Assembly: GCA_965153455.1 (NCBI GenBank)
Contig: OZ234499.1
Span: forward strand, 2,529,731-2,593,730
DNA from: Sphagnum compactum
Taxonomy: Eukaryota > Bryophyta > Sphagnopsida > Sphagnales
DNA: 64,000 bases
Reading direction: 5' to 3'
Shown here: positions 51,601-63,100 of the stretch, in pieces
How positions within the stretch are numbered: the first letter of the stretch is position 1
Layout: every line of letters begins with the position of its first letter
Translations under genes and position numbers: made by a program
Notes under the pieces: generated by a model
The model's database searches: none
Told to the model about the DNA's origin: nothing
The model's input: only the letters and a program-made list of their open reading frames with translations

Positions 51601-52400
51601 ATTTACACTTTGAGACCTTTACAAATAATGTATTGGGGATTCAATTTAATATTTACATTTTTGTCCCAAAGATTCAAAACACTTCAAAACTCTAACTTTC
51701 AAAATGATTTTCATTTAAAAATGTTTAGGGTTCACTTCCATCCCACACTTGTGCAAGTGTGCAAGAATCTTAGGATGTTCTTCCTTGGGTTGTCAGTATT
51801 TGTTGGGTCTTAAAGGTCTATATTGAATGGGTTTGGAAACCAACTATTTAGAAAACAAAATATGAAAAAATAAAATTACATCATTTGTAATAGACCTCAA
51901 GAATGAAAATAAAAACACAAGGAAAGGTGTTATAAGGCTTGTAATTGTTGTTGTAGCCCTACATGTTGCCGATCGCTTAGCACCTACCTTGTTGTAAGCC
52001 AACAAAGGTAGTAAACATGATTTAAAATCATGAAAAAGGGCACTGCAAAGGATATTACTTTCATCATTTAATGTAGGTTACCACCTACCATCCTATTCAT
52101 CTACAACAACAATGGTTGTTTTATCAATCATGAAAAAAACTATGTGTAGGATGTACAAAATCATTGTTGCAATAATGAATTATATTAGTTGCAATATGTT
52201 TCTTTTTATAAAATTTAGAATGTACGTTTTGAGATATATAGACTTTGTTGTAAAAATATTACAATATAATTTTTTTTGTAGAATTAATTGTTACCAAATG
52301 CCCATATGTAAATTGCATTGTTTGGATCATGTGACTAATATTTTCTTACACGACATCCACAATAGACCTTTATGTGTTGGATTTTTTGGGAACTTATAAT
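48690..52400. other. AT-rich intergenic DNA, no gene recognised
   Basis: Frames are short. A plus-strand frame at 49,504-49,686 (APLVHHGNNLALKSASLNL) has a faint hAT flavour, not enough to call. The part at 51,300-51,770 is the second copy of an ancient dispersed repeat also seen at 30,960-31,420. Confidence 0.55.
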
Positions 52401-54652
52401 GTGTTATTTTTGGTCCACTTTGAATGCATGTACCAACAAATGAAGCTCTTGGAGGGCATTCAATTGGTCAATAGATGTAGGTAGTTATTACAAGCTCAAA
52501 CAATTGAACAAGGCAAATGCAAGCTATGTATATAATGTAGACAAAATACTATCACAATGTAACAATTTTCAACACTTGTCCACGTTTGATGCATGATAGT
52601 GGATATTTAGAAGATATTTTCTTATGAACGGTTCATTCACAATTTGAGTTCCAAAAAAAAGAATAAAACTCCAACATTTTTTAGGGCTACTTTTAAAACT
52701 AACAATTACATGGAAAAAATTTGAGTGCGCAAAATTGAATAGCCCAAGATAACAATAATTCATGTGGTATTAGTGATTTTTCACAAGCATACATAATTGT
52801 GCATCAATATTTTGATTTACAAGTACACATATGACATGTTTTGAGCTAGAAATTTTGAGCTTACTGGATAAAAACAATTAACAAATTAGTATAAATAAAC
52901 GAATCTTTTCCCTTGCAACCATTTGGTTCAAAATTTCAAGCCTTTGAAATTTTGATATGATTTGTTTTTTCATCAAGTTCACCCAATAAACACATGCTTG
53001 CTTTAAACAAAACATGTTTTTCTTGTACATAAAGTTTGAAATCAATTTGCATGATTTTTTACATTCCTTTTTTATTACTCAAAAAATGAAGTTTAAAACA
53101 ATGAATATATTTAGTTTAAAGATTTCAAAAAGACATTTTACATGATATTCAAAATAATTAAAAAACTTTTATTGATATAATAACACATCATTTTACTTAT
53201 TGACATACATCAATCCACTTCAATTGTTATCATTTCAATAAAATAAAAAATCAAAGTTGGACTTTGAAATCCTTTAAAAATTAAACATTCCTTCTTGGAA
53301 CTTTCATTTGTGAAGGAACCTTGAAAAGTTGTAATAGATGATGGTATCCTAAATCATCATTATGTTACGGAATTGGTGCACATATAAATGATTTAATTGT
53401 TGAAAAAAGTATTATTTTGATTTATAGGGCCTTTAAAAATCAATATAATTATAATAAATTAATTACAAAGTACCGATTTTAATGAAAATTTGTCCATGAA
53501 ATTTTACCCATATAAAAAGGCAACCATTAAAAAAAATCTTCCCCATCAAAACTTTCAAAATTTCTTGATGTCATGGAGATTAATCATTATTACAGTATGT
53601 TATGATAATGTTGATGATTATGAATTTTTGAGGTTGTAAAATGTTCTTCCATTAAAGATATACTTGAACTAAATATATTTTTAATCATTTGACAACAAAA
53701 AATTGGATTTTCAAAATTAATAATAAATTTTGTTACACAAGGATTTTTAAAAAACCTTTATAAATTTATTGCTATACATTTTAAATATAAAAGCACAATT
53801 ATTAATCAATTAAATATTCATGATTTTTATAACATATTTTAGTTTTCAAACCCAAATCATTTTTATGTGATATGTACAATAATTCAAAATGAATGGAATA
53901 TTAAGACCATAATATATAACTCTTGTTACACTTAAAATCCTACAAAATATAATTTACATTTAGTCAACAATTTAAGCTTTTGACATGCATTCAATTGCCC
54001 AAGAAATGTAGGTAATTTTTGATAGCTCAAACACCTCAACAAATGAAGGTTTGGAATGCATTGAATCGACCAATATACATAGGTAATTTTTACAAGTTTG
54101 AACACCCTACCAAATGAAAATTTTAAAGTGCACTCAATTGGCCAATTAATGTAAGTAATTATTGCAAGTTCAAATAATCGTTCAAATGAAGGTTTTGTAA
54201 TGCATTCAATTCACCAACAAATGTAGGTAATTCTTGCAAGCTCAAACACCTCGACAAATGAAGGTTTTGGAGTGCCTTCAATTAATTTGGTTGTTGTTTC
54301 GACCCCAAAAAAAGGGTAATGTTTTCAAATGTTTTTTTCCAAAAATGAAAATTTGACTAATTTTTCAATCTTTTTGGAAAACTTTGAAATAGTTCGGGTA
54401 TTACAAAATTGAAAAAAATAAAACCCCTGGCACTCCAATACAATCCAGGGTTTAAGTAGGGTGGTGGAGTGGCGATTGTATAGAAGAAGGATGGGCCAAA
54501 TTTGGGTAGAGGTCAAACAAGAAAATAGAATTTTTTTAGAATCCCGGGTTTGTTCTAGCAACCTCCACAAACTCAGTGTCTAATTATGGCGACTTCTGCC
54601 CTTTTTCCTCAAAATATGGCGACTTTTGCTCATTTTTCCCAACAAAAAAAAC

Positions 54653-54731
54653 CCTTTGTGACATCACATGGGGAGCTGGTGGCTCCACTTCCGATCTCAC
54701 GCTTGACATTGCGAACAAAATGCAGAATATG
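54653..54731 (+). pseudogene. Methylenetetrahydrofolate reductase (MTHFR) exon fragment
   Basis: The plus strand reads [18 protein letters not shown] then IANKMQNM and is followed by a GT (atg|gtaaca). This corresponds to the conserved segment [10 protein letters not shown]...DLTL..AN.MQNM of plant MTHFR, the folate-cycle enzyme that makes 5-methyltetrahydrofolate. The GT after QNM suggests that an exon-intron junction was carried along, so it is a genomic, not a retroposed, copy. Upstream the family sequence is lost, and no later exon was found. It cannot make an enzyme. Confidence 0.75.
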
Positions 54732-55332
54732 GTAACAAACTACAAACCAGAATCTTCAAACCAATCTCTTGAGTTTGAAATCTGAATTTGCTTCTTCCTT
54801 CAGTTTGAAATCTGGTGTTGTTTGTATCTTCTTCTTCTGTGGTGGGCTCCACAATCAAATGAATTTTCTATCTTCCTTTGGCTTTTTGAAGTCTTGGAGT
54901 TTTTCTCATGGTCCCTACCTATTATGGTATTGGAGTCTACGATGTGATGTGTGATCCTTCCTGATGAACATTGATTCTGCTGTTGATTGGAAATCTTGCT
55001 CGCATGGGTTCGGATGTCCTTTCACCCTCAATTCTGTTCTCATGTAGCTCCTTTTGAGGTACATTACACACTTTACAGCCAGTGTCAAGAACACAAGCGA
55101 ACCTGGCATCCTATGAATGTGTTTTCCTCATCAATTTGGCATTCACTCTTGGTCTGAGAATGCAGATTGACATTTCTTTTTACCTTGAACTTTTAATGGT
55201 TGAAAATCCAGTTTAGGTGCAGGGTGTAGGGTTTAGGTAGACAGAAAACTGGAACCTGCAGTAAAACAAAAGAAACGAAGGGATATGCCTTATAGAAAAT
55301 AGGAGGATCTTAATCCTACTATTTAGCAGTGG

Positions 55333-55380
55333 GAGGGACCTTAGGCCTACTTACACATGTTAGTAGGCCTAAGGTCCCTC
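55333..55380. repeat. Perfect 19-bp inverted repeat, 10-base spacer
   Basis: gagggaccttaggcctact at 55,333-55,351 is exactly complementary to 55,362-55,380. It sits within the insertion that carries the MTHFR fragment and could be a remnant of a transposon end or a cruciform-prone site. Confidence 0.8.
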
Positions 55381-56160
55381 ACATTCCTAGATAGTAAGTG
55401 TAAAATCCCTCCTACTCCTACCACCTCGCGATCTACATATGTTTAGGTTCATGATAACGTTTGTCTCCCCTGATTGCCTGGCCCAGACTGGCTGGGGAGA
55501 TTCAATCTTAGTAATGGAGTTTTTTTTGCATTACTAGTTGATCCAATGTTTCAATTTATGGGAGTTTCTTTGTGACTTTGATTTCTTGTATTCTCATCAC
55601 ATATTCCTGGTTTTGAAATGCACTCAATTGGTTAATAAATGTGGGTAATTCTTGCAACCTCGAATAATTGTCTAAATGAAGGTTTTGGAGTGCACTCATT
55701 TGACCAATAGATGTAGGTAATTATTATAACCTCGAACAAAAGTTCAAATAAAGTTTTAGTGTGCATTCTATTGGCCAATAAATGTAGGTAATTTTTGTAA
55801 GCTTGAACAATCGTGCAAATTAAGTTTTTGAAGTGCATTCAATTGGCTAATAGATGTAGGCAATTTTTACAAACTTAAACATGTTGATAATTGAAAGTTT
55901 TGGAATGCATTCATTTCGCCAATAGATGTAGGGAATTCTTGCAACCTCGAATAATTGTGCAAATTAAAGTTTTGAAGTGCATTCAATTGGCCAATAGATG
56001 TAGGTAATTTTTGCAACCTCGAACAGCCCCACAAATGAAAGTTTTTGAGTGCATTCAATTGGCCAATAGGTGTAGGTAATTCTTACAACTTTGAACACCC
56101 TCACAAACAAAGGTTTTGGATTGCATTCAATTGGCCAATAGATGTAAGGTGAAAATCCTT

Positions 56161-56406
56161 TAAGGTGTACCACACATGACAAAAAGGGCCTAATCCTTAC
56201 TACAATCCTTTTTTACCCTATATTTTGATCCACATAAAAATAACAAGTCAAAAGTTGTCAAAATTATCAAAAGGACTATATTATGAACCATTACAATTTG
56301 AGATTCCATCATAATCATCCATAATGTGCATTTACACGGTAAAAGAATGACTAGGTTTAAAATATAAAAAAAGGGTGACGTTGTGACAAGATTTTGATAC
56401 ACCTTA
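56161..56406. mobile_element. MITE of about 246 bp in the dead LRR array
   Basis: The left end taaggtgtacca and the right end tgatacacctta form an inverted repeat with one mismatch. If the outer TA is read as target duplication, the element is AGGTGTAYCA-ended with a TA target, as in Stowaway/Tc1-mariner MITEs. LRR repeats are interrupted exactly here and resume on the other side. The inner 220 bases are AT-rich and non-coding. Confidence 0.65.
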
Positions 56407-57162
56407 AATAATTCAGAACCTATAGGTAATTCTTGCGACCTCGAACAATCCTATAAATTAAGGTTTTGAAATGCACTCAATTGGCCAATAAATGTATGTA
56501 TTTTTTGCAAACTAGAACACCTTCACAAATGAAGGTTTTGGAATGCGTTCAATTGGTCAATAGATGTAAGTAATTCTTATAACTTCAAACACCCCTACAA
56601 ATGAAGATTTTGGAGTGCACTCAATTGGCCAATAGATGTACGTAATTTTTGGAAGCTTGAACAACCATTCAAATCAAGGTTTTTGGATTGCATTCAATTG
56701 GCCAATAGATGTAGGTAATTCTTACAGGTTCCAACAATCATTCAAATCAAGGTTTTGGAGTGCAGCCAATTGGCCAATAAATGTAGGTAATTTTTACAAG
56801 CTCCAACAATCGTTCAAATCAAGGTTTTGGAGTGCAGCCAATTGGCCAATAAATGTAGGTAATTCTTATAAGTTTGAATAATCGTTCAAATGAAGGTTTT
56901 GGAGTGCACTCAATTGGCCAATAGATGTAGGTAATTCTTGCAAGTTTCAACAATCGTTAAAATGAAGGTTCTGGAGTGCACTCAATTGGCCAATAGATGT
57001 AAGTAATTCTTGCAAGCTCGAACAATTATTCAAATCAAGGTTTTGGAGTGCACTCAATTGCCCAATAGATATAGGTAATTCTTGCAACTTTGAACACCCC
57101 CACAAACAAAGGTTTTGGAGTGTAATGAATTGGCTAATAAATGTAGGTAGTTCTTGCAATTT

Positions 57163-60100
57163 TCAACAATCGTTCAAATAAAGGTTTTGGAGTGCATTTA
57201 ATTGACCAATAGATGTAGGTAATTCCTGTAAGCTCGAACAATAGTTCAAATGAAGGTTTTGGAGTGCACTCAATTGGCCAATAGATGTAGGTAATTCTTG
57301 CAAGTTCGAACAATTGTTCAAATAAAGGTTTTGGAGTGCACTCAATTGGCCAATAGATGTAGGTAATTCTTGCAAGTTCGAACAATTGTTCAAATCAAGG
57401 TTTTGGAGTGCATTCAATTGACCAATAGATATAGGTAATTCTTGCAAGTTCGAACAATTGTTCAAATAAAGGTTTTGGAGTGCACTCAATTGGCCAATAG
57501 ATGTAGGTAATTCTTGCAAGTTCGAACAATTGTTCAAATTAAGGTTTTGGAGTGCACTCAATTGGCCAATAGATGTAGGTAATTCTTGCAAACTTGAACA
57601 ACTCGATAAATGAAGGTTTTGAAGTGCACTCAATTGGCCAATAGATGTAGGTAAGTTTTGCAAGCTTGAACATCCTGACAAATCAAGGTTTTGGAGTGCA
57701 CTCAATTGGCCAATAGATGTAGGTAATTCTTGCAAACTTGAACATCCCGATAAATGAAGGTTTTTGAGTGCACTTAATTGGCCAATAGATGTAGGTAAGT
57801 TTTGCAAGCTTGAACATCCTGACAAATCAAGGTTTTGGAGTGCACTTAATTGGCCAATAGATGTAGGTAAGTTTTGCAAGCTTGAACATCCTGACAAATC
57901 AAGGTTTTGGAGTGCATTCAATTGGCCAATAGATGTAGGTAATTCTTGCAAACTTGAACAACTCGATAAATGAAGGTTTTGAAGTGCACTCAATTGGCCA
58001 ATAGATGTAGGTAAGTTTTGCAAGCTTGAACATCCTGACAAATCAAGGTTTTGGAGTGCACTCAATTGGCCAATAGATGTAGGTAAGTTTTGCAAGCTTG
58101 AACATCCTGACAAATCAAGGTTTTGGAGTGCACTCAATTGGCCAATAGATGTAGGTAATTCTTGCAAGTTCCAACAATTGCTCAAATGAAGGTTTCGGAG
58201 TGCACTCAATTGGCTAATAGATGTAGGTAATTCTTGTAAATTCGAACATCCCGATGAATCAAAGTTTTGGAGTGCACTCAATTGGCCAATAGATGTAGGT
58301 AAGTCTTGCAACTTTGAACACCCCCGCAAATGAAGGGTTTTGAGTGCACTCAATTGGCCAATAGATGTAGGTAATTCTTGTAAATTAAAACACCTCGATA
58401 ATTGAAGGTTTTGGAGTGCACTCAATTGACCAATAGATGTAGGTAATTTTTGTAAATTGAAACACCTCGATAATTGAAGGTTTTGGAGTGCACTCAATTG
58501 ACCAATAGATGTAGGTAATTCTTGCAACTTTGAACACCCCCGTAAATTAAAGTTTTGGAGTGCACTCAATTGGCCAATAGATGTAGGTAATTCTTGTAAG
58601 TTCGAACATCTTGATAAATCAAGGTATTGGAGTGCATTCAATTGGCCAATAGATGTAGGTAATTCTTGCAAGCTGAAACACGTTGACAAATCTAGGTATT
58701 GGAGTGCACTCAATTGGCCAATAGATGTAGGTAATTTTTGTAAACTTGAACACTCTGATAGATTAAGCTCTTGAAGTGCATTCAATTTGCCAATAGATAT
58801 AGGTAATTCTTGCAAGCTCGAACATCCTGATAGATTAAGTTCTAAAAGTGCATTCAATTTGCCAAGAGATGTAGAGAGTTCTTTCATATTGACACATATT
58901 GGCATATTAAGGCCATGGCTTAAAATATCAAAAAAAAATTGTAGACAATTACATTTCGTTAAATGGAGTACTCGCAAGTCACAATAGTTAACCAAATTAT
59001 TTGGTAACTTTTGGATCATGCATTCTTGGAAACACAACCATCGAAGCTTATTCAAATCTTGAGCTTGGATGAAATTTTCCACTGTATTTGGTGAGGCTTT
59101 TGTTAGGTCAAGTAACCTAAGGTTATGAAACTTCTTTGAGCCATTTAAGAAAAATGAAGGCAAAACTTCACATTTTTTAAGAGAAAGGCCTTTTAATTTT
59201 TTCGCCACCTATCACATCAAACAAAATCACAAACAATTGTCAACATCAATAAAAATAAAATTTCATTCTAATGCCATGTTTTTAATGAAAAAATATTACA
59301 TCTCCTTAAATAAAACAAAAACTTATGGTTTCATTTGGAATTTTGATAAAGTATATACACCATAGGATTGAATTAGCACATGTTGCCCAAACCTGATTCT
59401 TTTGCAAAGATATATTTGGTTTCCATATAAATCGACTCATTGGAACTTTCATTGTGATATTTTGACCCATGTTTCGTAATTGTTCATGCATGTATAAGTT
59501 GCCATCTTCTGCCCATTTGATTAAAGATCTATCTTTCAAGTTTTGTAATCTAAGCATAGGGCTCGATGAACCATCTGCATTCCAATACACTCGACAAAAC
59601 GTTTTTTTTTTAAACTTGTGAAAAAACAAGCAATATCCAAAAACATGTCTTGATGTTCCTCATCCAAGTGGTCATAAGAAATTCGCAAAGTTTTCCAAAG
59701 CAATTCATTGTCAGAGCCCCCTGTTATATTTTGCCCAGCTTCCAATTCGCACAATGCATCTTTCCATATTTCCAAATCACGAACATCACATAAATAACAA
59801 CCCAATATTTCAAGGCTTAAAGGAAGGCCCCCACAAGCTTTTATAATCTCCATTGAAATGTTTTTGAAATCATTTGTCACATGATTTGCATGTTTGAATG
59901 CATGGAACATGAAAAGTTCCTTTGCTTGTTCTTCCTCCAATAATGCCATGTCTACTTTTGCGGACTCCTTTACATGATTTTTCAACTCTTGCCAATTTCG
60001 ACAATTTACGAGTATTTTGCTCTTGCAATCTACATTAGTGGCATGCTTGTGATGAAGAAGTTGCAAGGCTCCAAGGTTGTTCATCATATCGACATCATCC

Positions 60101-63100
60101 ACAACCACCAAAACTTTCTTTGTTATCATGCATTGTTTGATTTCATCAAGGTATTCATCAACATCTTCATGCTCGTGTAATTTTCTATCACATAAATCTT
60201 GTAAAAGTTTTTTTTGGACATCTTTGATGTGTTTTGATTTCACATCCTCCAAGAAGCTAGATTTTTCATATTGGTTGTGGAACAAATGATACATTTTTTT
60301 ACTCAAAGTGGTCTTCCCAATCCCACCCATTCCAACCAATGCAACAATAGATTCCTTTTGTAACAAATTATTTATGGCCTTTGCTTTATCTTCCAACGAC
60401 ACTTCATAACATGGCAAAGGTGGCATAGGTGGTGTATTTTTTTCCTGTCAAAGTTCACAAAAAAAATTTAAAATCAAATAATGGATAATACTTAAAAAAA
60501 TATGGCATGCAATGTAAGTGAAATGATTTATTGTTTATAGTCAAATTACATGAACATACACAATTCCAAGTATTTAAACCAATGTTATTTACCTTCATAA
60601 AATTTTTCAAACATTCCAATAGTTTGGAATAGCTTAAATGGTCCTTTGATGGTGGCTTGCAAATTGTCAAGTGATTAGCATCTTCCACTGTGTAATTGTT
60701 ATTGTTTGATAATCGAATAGCTGAAGCCATTGGCACTAAAATACCCTATACATGAACAAACGTTATTTTAGTTGAAACTCCTTGATGTGACTAGATTTAT
60801 CTTAATATACAAGTTGTCAAATGTAATGTAATAACCAAATGATGATTGGAACAATAATTTAAGTTTTGTGTTCAAACTATATAAATCAAATACATTTGTA
60901 ACATAACCTCATTTACCTTGTTATAATTGAGTTTGAAATAAAACTATAAAGGTGTTCCTTTCCATTAACATTCTATACAATGAATTTGCAATTTCTACTA
61001 TGAATACATGTTGCGATGGATTTGTGGACAAAGAAGGGAAAACTTAAAACCAATTTCACAACTAACGTTAGTAGTTTCAAAAGTTAAACCAACACAAGTT
61101 TTTGTAACATAAAAATGTTCAACTATGGAACCTAGTTGGATAGTCAATATGTTTAGGTGAAAATCTTACCCATTCATTGTCAATAGGCAATCCTTCAACA
61201 AATGCATAAATGTTGATGTTTTCGCAAATGGATTTGTTAAAGTCTATTGAAAGTTGTTCCATTTTTGGGTTGAAAGATTCCATATTTTTCAAAAGACTTG
61301 ATGAGGTTGTATCCTTGGTAATTTGTTGACATTGCCACTTGAAATACTTTAATAGATCTTGGGTACCACCGGCATGTGGTACACTATAAAACACCACACC
61401 CTTAAGGTTTTTCAAAAATTTCTCACAATAAATATGCGCTTTAACATCCAACTTATTTTTTTGCTTTTGATACACATGTTTGTGCATTTCAACCACCAAA
61501 CTTTTGAGGACAAGACCTCCAAAACTATAAGCAACCATTGCAACCGGTCCATCCCAAAGAGCTTCATACCTACAAAATATTTCAAAATACACAAAAAATG
61601 CATCAACAACATTTTTAATGGTAATGTACATTTACAAATAGTCACAACATCATGTTTATGAGTTTTTATTTTAAAAGTTTACCTATAAAATGTTCCAATC
61701 ACATGTGGGTAAATATATTATTATGCACAAGCATGTAGGCATTTAATTCCAAGTGTTAATGTATAGATAAGTTTTTATGTGTTACATTGACAATTTAATT
61801 CAAATAGTAGAATGTAGGAAATTGGAAGTAAGATATATTTGTTTTGAAATTAAATATAGGTACAAAGTGGATTCAAATTCAATAAATTATAGGTAATTGA
61901 ATTTAATTTGAGTGCCGAAGATGAAACTTCAAAAAGCTCCCTTCACAAATTGTCATTACAACCAAATTGGATTCCCACGGCTTGATAATATGAACATAAA
62001 TTTTGTTAATAATTCATTTCAACATGAGAATTAACACCAAAGCCCCACTTCATGTTAACTTCAATGGATTTGAAAGTTCCAAAGTGTTCAAGATTTGGTG
62101 TGTACCATAGTAATGCTCCACATGAACAATTTATTCAAATATGTCAAAATGCAATCAATTATTTTTAATTGAAACACACAATGAAAAATAAAATGCCCAT
62201 AAATAAGGAAATTGTCACACCTTGAATCTATAACCAAGCTTTGAATGAGGTTTCGATCAATTTCAGTCACATCATTATGGACACTTGTCACAACATTAGA
62301 ATCATATGATAGTGACAAAATTTTGACATTGTCATTCAAGTCCCTTGGGATCCACATTTGTGGCCAACATATGCATTCTTCTTTATCGTCCATGGGGCGT
62401 GTTGTCCATGTTTGCTTCCAATTGTCATCAATCCCATAACCAATCCCATGGAAAAAAATTATGGTCAAATTCGGGTTCTTTGAAGTGCAATTAGGATTTA
62501 AATCATGCACTGGGTATCTCTGCAAAAGAAAAAGAAAAAGAAATGTCAACAAGATTCATCAAATAAGTTTTGAAAATAATTTGATTGTACATAAAATCAA
62601 AGAAATGCAAGATTCATGAAGTGTACAATCACAATATTTGACAAAATACATATAGTTGATTAGAAAATGTAAAGTAGAACAAGACAATAATCTATGAATT
62701 AAACAATACGATATTCATCTTGCAACATCATTTAAATTTAAATTTAAATTCTATTCCCATATTTGCAATTTTTTGAAGCTTGTTAATTTTCTTTCAAAAA
62801 GTCAAGTGAGTCACGAAAAAAGATCACTTACACGCAAAGTAAGTTTCAAAATATAATTCAATAATTGACTATCATCACATAATGGTATGATGAAATATTA
62901 GCCACTGAATTTAAGGACTGATGCTAAGAGTTGAAATCTTCAAATTTTGGGTTCTTAATTAAAACCACCTAATTAATCTAATTCATTTTCATTTCACTAC
63001 TTTTTCCACAAATTTTGGCCACCAAGGGTTTCAATTATTAAACAATTGGGAAACGATCACAAGAATTATCTCCAAGAGATAATTATGTTGTTGGAGTTAA

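Larger units (their letters stand above)
54300..55611. mobile_element. Insertion in the dead LRR array carrying a gene fragment
   Basis: The LRR unit is cut after gtgccttcaatt near 54,290 and resumes at ggttttgaaatgcactcaa near 55,610. The DNA between has a different composition, contains a methylenetetrahydrofolate reductase fragment, a duplicated 30-bp block (atatggcgacttttgct-like, 54,583-54,641) and a perfect 19-bp palindrome at 55,333-55,380. A Pack-type transposon is a plausible vehicle, but I could not find its terminal repeats. Confidence 0.5.
52420..57162 (-). pseudogene. Decayed LRR-repeat array, the dead 3' continuation of the receptor gene
   Basis: Degenerate copies of the same 72-bp unit that encodes the receptor LRRs lie at about 52,420-52,510, 53,970-54,290, 55,612-56,160 and 56,407-57,162, roughly two dozen in total. 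The first frame below the gene's stop codon continues LRRs for three units (LQELPTFISQ, LQELPISIGQLSALQNLDLN) to another TGA at 56,947. Farther out, stops and frame changes appear in almost every unit. Sequence decay rises with distance from 57,163. Interruptions are about 52,510-53,970, 54,300-55,610 and a MITE at 56,161-56,406. This is either an ancestral 3' part of the same gene or a neighbouring dead receptor. Confidence 0.8.

Noticed and set aside
57134-57385. Other-frame open stretches in the LRR array (for example the ITYIYWPIECTPKP repeats)
   Set aside because: They arise because the 72-bp unit is open in more than one frame; only the LPTSIGQLSALQNL frame is an LRR and joins the upstream exon.
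59208-59208. Treating 59,208 as a start codon of a separate LRR protein
   Set aside because: The triplet is GTG just after a tag| acceptor, and it continues the NB-ARC exon in phase; it is a splice junction, not a start.
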